This document shows positions 60,048 through 64,000 of a stretch of DNA of 64,000 bases, in pieces (the first letter of the stretch is position 1; each line of letters starts with the position of its first letter). The stretch spans positions 62,001 through 126,000 of the forward strand of contig JAFXTC010000053.1 in NCBI GenBank assembly GCA_017525235.1. The letters run 5' to 3'. Position numbers and translations under genes: made by a program. Source of the stretch: Bacteroidaceae bacterium. GTDB lineage: Bacteria > Bacteroidota > Bacteroidia > Bacteroidales > Bacteroidaceae. Under the pieces are notes generated by a model. That model had not been told where the DNA came from. It was given only the letters and a program-made list of their open reading frames with translations, and did not search any database.

Positions 60048-61403
60048 ATGGCAGAAAAAAGGAAAAACTTTACCAGTAAACTGGGCGTTGTTTTGGCTGC
60101 TGCCGGCAGTGCCGTGGGGTTGGGGAATGTGTGGCGTTTCCCCACAGAGGTAGGTAACAATGGTGGTGCGGCTTTTATCCTTATATATTTATTATGTGTT
60201 TTAGGAGTTGGCGTTCCCGTCATGATGAGTGAGTTCCTTATAGGCAGACATACTCATGCCAATACCATTACTGCTTTCTCCAAGCTGGCACCTGGCAAAT
60301 GGTGGCGCATAGAGGGTGTGGCAGGCGTTTTCGTGGCATTCCTTATTCTTTCTTATTATACAATCATTAGCGGTTGGACACTTTATTATCTGGTGCAGTC
60401 GCTGAAGGGTAGTTTGCTGGTTAGTCAGGACTATTCCGCCTATTTCTCTTCTTTCGTTTCTAATTCTTATATACCATTGTTATATGCTGTTGTCTTTATG
60501 CTGATGACGCATCTGGTTATTGCACGTGGCGTACAGTCGGGGATAGAGCGGTTCTCAAAGATTATGATGCCCTTACTGTTGCTTATCATCGGTGTTCTTG
60601 TGGTATGTTCTTTTGGAATGCCTGGCGCAGGAACGGGATTACGATTCCTATTAAAGCCTGACTTCAGCAAGGTAACTGCCAGTGTCGTGCTAAGCGCAAT
60701 GGGGCAGGCATTTTTCTCCTTGAGTCTTGCTATGGGCTGCCTTTGCACTTATGCGTCTTACTTTACCCCTGACACCAAGTTGGTAAAGACAGCCTTTAGT
60801 GTTTGTTCCATAGATACTTTCGTAGCTATCCTGAGTGGTTTCATTATCTTCCCGGCCGTTTTCAGCGTTCCAAATGTTAATCCTGACGAAGGGCCTGGGC
60901 TTGTGTTTGTCACTCTTCCGCACGTCTTTAACACAGCCTTTCATAGTCTCCCTCTGTTGGGTTATCTTTTCTCAGGCTTGTTCTATTTACTCTTGCTATT
61001 GGCAGCACTGACAAGTGCCATGTCTTTGCACGAATCAGTAACGGCTTATGTTATAGAGTCCTTTAACATTCGTCGCCAGAAAGCATCGGCTTTGGTGTCT
61101 TTCTGTTGTATGGCTTTGGGCGTACTTTGCAGTCTTTCGTTTGGTGTATTAAGTGATTTTACTGTTTGTGGCCTTACCATTTTCGGACTTTTCGATTTCT
61201 GTGCATCAAAGATTATTATGCCTGCAGGAGGTCTTATTATCTGTCTCTTCACAGGTTGGTATCTTGACAGGAAGTTGGTTTACAACGAACTAACAAACGG
61301 AGAGACTGTTCCTTTCCGTATGTTCCGTGTTTACGTATTCCTTATCCGTTACGTGGTGCCCATAGCCATCATACTCATCTTTATTAACGAGTTATTAGGA
61401 TGA
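60048..61403 (+). CDS. Neurotransmitter:sodium symporter family transporter, copy 2
   Basis: Paralogue of the preceding gene, 451 residues, with GSAVGLGNVWRFPTEVGNNG at the sodium/substrate site and the same helix pattern (LRFLLKPDFSKVT, YASYF, SGFIIFPAVFSV occur in both). The high similarity and tandem placement indicate gene duplication. Differences in the central helices could mean different substrates. It overlaps the next gene by four bases. Confidence 0.9.
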   Translation: MAEKRKNFTSKLGVVLAAAGSAVGLGNVWRFPTEVGNNGGAAFILIYLLCVLGVGVPVMMSEFLIGRHTHANTITAFSKLAPGKWWRIEGVAGVFVAFLILSYYTIISGWTLYYLVQSLKGSLLVSQDYSAYFSSFVSNSYIPLLYAVVFMLMTHLVIARGVQSGIERFSKIMMPLLLLIIGVLVVCSFGMPGAGTGLRFLLKPDFSKVTASVVLSAMGQAFFSLSLAMGCLCTYASYFTPDTKLVKTAFSVCSIDTFVAILSGFIIFPAVFSVPNVNPDEGPGLVFVTLPHVFNTAFHSLPLLGYLFSGLFYLLLLLAALTSAMSLHESVTAYVIESFNIRRQKASALVSFCCMALGVLCSLSFGVLSDFTVCGLTIFGLFDFCASKIIMPAGGLIICLFTGWYLDRKLVYNELTNGETVPFRMFRVYVFLIRYVVPIAIILIFINELLG

Positions 61404-62347
61404 ATCGTCGTCTCCCATTCCTTTCCAATTCGGCTCGTAGGGGACTTCTTTTTCTGGAGTGGATAGTCATCATTGTTGTTTTGGCGGTTTTCATTTATTC
61501 GTGGCATAAGCCAAAGGAAACTGTTCCGCAGACGAAAGAGATTTCGTTGAAATCTTCTTGTACAGTGAGGAAAAAAGCAAGTCCCGGTTCTACTAACTTT
61601 GCGGTGCCCGTGGAAAAAGTAGAGACTTTTCCTTTCGACCCCAACACTGCTGACAGTACTACATTGTTAAGGCTGGGACTAGCTCCTTGGCAGGTGCGAG
61701 CGATGTATAAGTACAGAGCAAAACACGGTAGGTATCATACACCAGAAGACTTTAAGCGTTTGCCTGGCATGACGTATGAGTTATGGGAACGGCTAGGCCC
61801 TCAAGTAAGAATTGCCCGTCAGTTTCAATATATTGATGAAAGCGAAAAACATCCTTCTTTTCCTTCGAAGAATAGTTCAATGGCTCGGATATCCGAAAAA
61901 CCTGTCGTTCCTCAGGAAACGGATTCCGTACCAGTCCGTTTTCGTAAGTTTGCTACAGTTACTCTTGTAGATGTCAACAAAGCAGATACTGCAGAGCTGA
62001 TGCGCATTCCCGGCATTGGAGCATACCGGTCAAATAAAATTGTGGAGTACCGCCAAAAATTAGGAGGCTTCCTTCATGCGGAACAGGTGATGGAGGCTTG
62101 TGAGATGCCAGATGAGGTTTTGCAGTGGGTGACGGTTTCTGCGGATATTTCTGTAAGAAAGGTAAATGTGAATAAGCTCTCTTTGCAACGATTAATGTCT
62201 CATCCCTACATTTCTTTCTATCAGGCCCGTGCCATTGTGGAATACCGTAAGGCATATGGCGAGATAAAAGGTGTCGAGGACTTAAAGGGTTTGGAAGGCT
62301 TTAGCCCACAGAAAATTGAAAAGCTTCAACCATATCTCGAATTTTAA
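61400..62347 (+). CDS. Membrane-anchored helix-hairpin-helix protein (ComEA-like)
   Basis: Protein of 315 residues with one N-terminal membrane helix (about 17-36) and three helix-hairpin-helix segments: FDPNTADSTTLLRLGLAPWQ (about 74-130), VDVNKADTAELMRIPGIGAY (about 190-245) and VNVNKLSLQRLMSHPYI (about 255-312). ComEA-type HhH proteins bind DNA in competence systems; in Bacteroidetes many are of unknown role. Coupling to the symporter gene (ATGA overlap) seems to be positional. Confidence 0.85.
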   Translation: MNRRLPFLSNSARRGLLFLEWIVIIVVLAVFIYSWHKPKETVPQTKEISLKSSCTVRKKASPGSTNFAVPVEKVETFPFDPNTADSTTLLRLGLAPWQVRAMYKYRAKHGRYHTPEDFKRLPGMTYELWERLGPQVRIARQFQYIDESEKHPSFPSKNSSMARISEKPVVPQETDSVPVRFRKFATVTLVDVNKADTAELMRIPGIGAYRSNKIVEYRQKLGGFLHAEQVMEACEMPDEVLQWVTVSADISVRKVNVNKLSLQRLMSHPYISFYQARAIVEYRKAYGEIKGVEDLKGLEGFSPQKIEKLQPYLEF

Positions 62348-62411
62348 CCATGGTGCCATCATATCCGTTATTGGCGTCAGCTTGTTCTTTCTTGGAGAAT
62401 GAGATAAAAAA

Positions 62412-62443
62412 GAGATTCAATATCATCCCTGACCTTGAATCTC
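62412..62443 (-). terminator. Terminator of the tRNA-Phe transcript
   Basis: GAGATTCAA (62412-62420) and TTGAATCTC (62435-62443) form a 9-base stem. On the minus strand it is followed by TTTTTTATC, about 44 bases past the tRNA 3' end. Confidence 0.8.
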
Positions 62444-62486
62444 ACCTTAGAAATCTAATACCATGAAAAACACTTTTTGCTATTTG

Positions 62487-62559
62487 TGGTGCCACCAGGA
62501 ATCGAACCGGGGACACAAGGATTTTCAGTCCTTTGCTCTACCAACTGAGCTATGGCACC
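62487..62559 (-). tRNA. tRNA-Phe (anticodon GAA)
   Basis: The minus strand gives a 73-base cloverleaf beginning GGTGCCATAGCTCAG and ending TGGCACCA. Acceptor GGTGCCA pairs with TGGCACC; the anticodon loop CTGAAAA contains GAA; the T arm is GGTTCGATTCC. The 3' CCA is not encoded. It has its own promoter and terminator. Confidence 0.97.
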
Positions 62560-62582
62560 ATGGTTTTTCTCTAAGAGCAGTG

Positions 62583-62614
62583 CAAAGATAGATATTTTTA
62601 GTTAAACCTCCAAA
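62583..62614 (-). promoter_or_regulatory. Promoter of tRNA-Phe
   Basis: On the minus strand: TTTG (62611-62614), 20-base spacer, TATCTTTG (62583-62590), about 24 bases before the mature tRNA 5' end. It lies just downstream of the thiL stop. Confidence 0.85.
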
Positions 62615-62628
62615 CAAACGAGCGAAAA

Positions 62629-63693
62629 TTATTGGAGTGGATTCCACCCTTGTGCTTTCAGTTCAAATTCGCTGCCATCTCTGCATATAAGGACCTTACC
62701 CAGGCTCTCGTTGGTAATATATCCTATTACTCGTACATCTTCCAGTTTGTTGACCGCATCGTTCTGAGATAGGGGAACCGTGAAAAGCAACTCGTAATCC
62801 TCGCCGCCGTTCAGGGCACAGGTGGTGACGTTTAGATTCATCTCTTCTGCCATAGCCGCTGTCTGGTAGTCTAGGGGGATGCGGTCTTCGTAAACGCGGC
62901 AGCCTACTTGACTCTGCGAACAGATATGCAACAGTTCGCTGCTCAGGCCGTCGCTGATGTCCATCATGCTGGTGGGACGTATGTTAGCCTTTGCCAAAGC
63001 TTCTATGATGTCTCTGCGGGCTTCTGGCTTCAACTGTCTTTCCAACAGATATTCATAACCCGAAAAATCGGGCTGAAAAATATTTATAGTCGATGAGTTG
63101 TTCGTTGTTTTTTCATCTGACTTGTCAACTTGTGAAAGATATACCGCTTTTTCGCGCTCTAATAGTTGCAGACCCATGTAAGATGCTCCCAGATTGCCGC
63201 TGACGCAAATTAAATCTGTTTCCTTGGCTCCATTGCGGTATGCTATATCGGCCGGGAGGGCTTCTCCGATTGCTGTGATGCTGATTGCCAGTCCGGTCAA
63301 GCTACTGGTGGTATCTCCACCTACTATGTCGACGTGATGTTTCTCGCAGGCCAATTTCATGCCGTCATAGAGTTGCTCGATGTCTTCTACCGTGAACTTC
63401 TTGCTTACGGCTAGGCTTACTGTTATCTGGCGTGGAATGCCGTTCATGGCGTAGATATCACTCAGGTTTACCATTACAGCTTTGTATCCCAGATGTTTCA
63501 GGGGTACATACATTAAGTCAAAATGAACCCCCTCCATCAGCAAGTCAGTAGTCACCAATGTCTGTGTACCTTCTGTGGGTGAAAGAACGGCACAGTCATC
63601 TCCCACACCCTTCAGGGTTGTGGGATTCTCTATTTTTAAGCATTCTGTGAGTCGCCGTATTAGACCAAACTCACCTAATTCAGAAATCTCCAA
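62629..63693 (-). CDS. thiL: Thiamine-monophosphate kinase
   Basis: Cytoplasmic kinase that phosphorylates thiamine monophosphate to thiamine diphosphate, the last step of vitamin B1 cofactor synthesis. It is 354 residues long, normal for ThiL. Motifs: GVGDDCAVL (30-38), VNLSDIYAMNGIPRQITVSL, GGDTTSS, SGNLGAS, MDISDGLSSEL and GGEDYELLFT, as in AIR-synthase-like ATP-binding proteins. Its neighbour is a purine nucleoside phosphorylase gene, a pairing I believe is common in Bacteroidales. Confidence 0.95.
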   Translation of the reverse strand: MEISELGEFGLIRRLTECLKIENPTTLKGVGDDCAVLSPTEGTQTLVTTDLLMEGVHFDLMYVPLKHLGYKAVMVNLSDIYAMNGIPRQITVSLAVSKKFTVEDIEQLYDGMKLACEKHHVDIVGGDTTSSLTGLAISITAIGEALPADIAYRNGAKETDLICVSGNLGASYMGLQLLEREKAVYLSQVDKSDEKTTNNSSTINIFQPDFSGYEYLLERQLKPEARRDIIEALAKANIRPTSMMDISDGLSSELLHICSQSQVGCRVYEDRIPLDYQTAAMAEEMNLNVTTCALNGGEDYELLFTVPLSQNDAVNKLEDVRVIGYITNESLGKVLICRDGSEFELKAQGWNPLQ

Positions 63694-63850
63694 TTATCAA
63701 ATAGTTTATAGTTTAATGTTTATAGTTTAGAGTCAGTTTATGAGTTTAAAGTTTAGTGTGATTTTTTTCTTCATACATTCTACTATCTACCATTTAACTG
63801 GCTATATACTCTCAACTTTCAACTTACAACTCTCAACTTTCAATTTTCAA
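63694..63850. repeat. Low-complexity spacer between thiL and the phosphorylase gene
   Basis: Two blocks of short-word repeats: ATAGTTTATAGTTTAATG with variants, then AACTTTCAACTTACAACTC with variants (its complement-like form). Same spacer family as 7908-7963 and 35858-35912. No coding frame or promoter match seen. Confidence 0.65.
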
Positions 63851-64000
63851 TTATGAGCGTCTTATCATTTCCTCCATCAGGGCTGCCATCCTTGGCTGGG
63901 CCTCGTTGGCGGCCTTTTGTACATCTTCGTGAGTGACCTTAATAATTTTGCCGTTTAACCCTAGGTCAGTAATGATGCTGACGCCAAAACAGCGCATACC
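63851..64000 (-). CDS. Purine nucleoside phosphorylase, C-terminal 49 residues (cut by window edge)
   Basis: The frame runs from the window edge to a TAA at 63851-63853. The visible end, RCFGVSIITDLGLNGKIIKV followed by THEDVQKAANEAQPRMAALM, matches the C-terminus of PNP-I type purine nucleoside phosphorylases (inosine/guanosine phosphorylases), where ITDLG and the following SHEEV-like helix are conserved. This enzyme cleaves purine nucleosides with phosphate. The rest lies outside the window. Confidence 0.85.
   Translation of the reverse strand, partial: GMRCFGVSIITDLGLNGKIIKVTHEDVQKAANEAQPRMAALMEEMIRRS

Noticed and set aside
62346-62559. Prophage or integrative element attachment site at tRNA-Phe
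   Set aside because: The repeat is inverted and matches the tRNA 5' end rather than the 3' end, and no integrase or foreign genes lie between the copies; kept only as a low-interest finding.

Overview
The window looks like a chromosomal piece of a Bacteroidales bacterium, most likely Prevotellaceae. Four things point there. Promoters fit the Bacteroidetes pattern TTTG-N19/20-TAnnTTTG (14745, 33626, 42840, 42923, 42959, 50522, 58144, 62583). The division/cell-wall (dcw) cluster has the Bacteroidales order with a rare large MraY and an FtsL-like protein. There are many DUF4493-type lipoproteins. Several secreted proteins end in a Prevotella-style sorting tail (for example GLNIINGKKVMIK). Family names come from motif recognition by eye; no database search was run.

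Layout. 1-13434 (minus): dcw operon mraZ-rsmH-ftsL-ftsI-murE-mraY-murD-ftsW-murG-murC-ftsQ-ftsA, with ftsA cut by the window edge and murF absent. 13435-13701: divergent control region with a candidate MraZ operator. 13702-14442 (plus): a periplasmic cyclophilin. 14443-14941: a repeat- and promoter-rich intergenic region. 14942-32407 (plus): a 17.5 kb accessory array of 13 genes, probably one transcription unit. Ten of these encode lipoproteins with the same plan: lipobox Cys, a short strand-like stretch, then a [T/S]-R-[A/S/G] motif near residue 46-59. The array also holds a PCMD-type lipoprotein, an outer-membrane barrel and a 901-residue protein with a sorting tail. It ends at a bidirectional terminator and faces a membrane-bound AraC-type regulator (32439-33554, minus). 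This array is the best candidate for an undescribed system: the architecture resembles precursors of type V (FimA/Mfa1-like) pili, although no known pilin family is recognised.

33685-41725 (plus) is a housekeeping run: small secreted protein, glsA, glsB (glycine lipid synthesis), dgt, dut, a TPR protein, a DUF4292 lipoprotein and an EnvC-like LytM protein. 41749-42819 (minus) is an M20 deacetylase. 43015-46625 (plus) holds an acyl-CoA ligase, prfB without a programmed frameshift, a 45-residue membrane protein and a CYTH phosphatase.

46718-57904 (minus) is a surface/transport region. A cobalamin riboswitch (about 57962-58110) leads btuB, a BtuG-like beta-propeller and a 1305-residue protein with two DUF4465 copies, ending in a terminator at 50590-50620. 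Two further secreted proteins follow from their own promoter. 58196-58588 is a VanZ-like protein. 58687-62347 (plus) holds two tandem sodium symporters and a helix-hairpin-helix protein. A tRNA-Phe, thiL and the 3' end of a purine nucleoside phosphorylase gene close the window on the minus strand.

Small dispersed repeats (GTTTA-rich spacers, a CCATTGAACATTGR repeat, and GC-rich inverted repeats) recur, and in two or three places they are read through as coding sequence.
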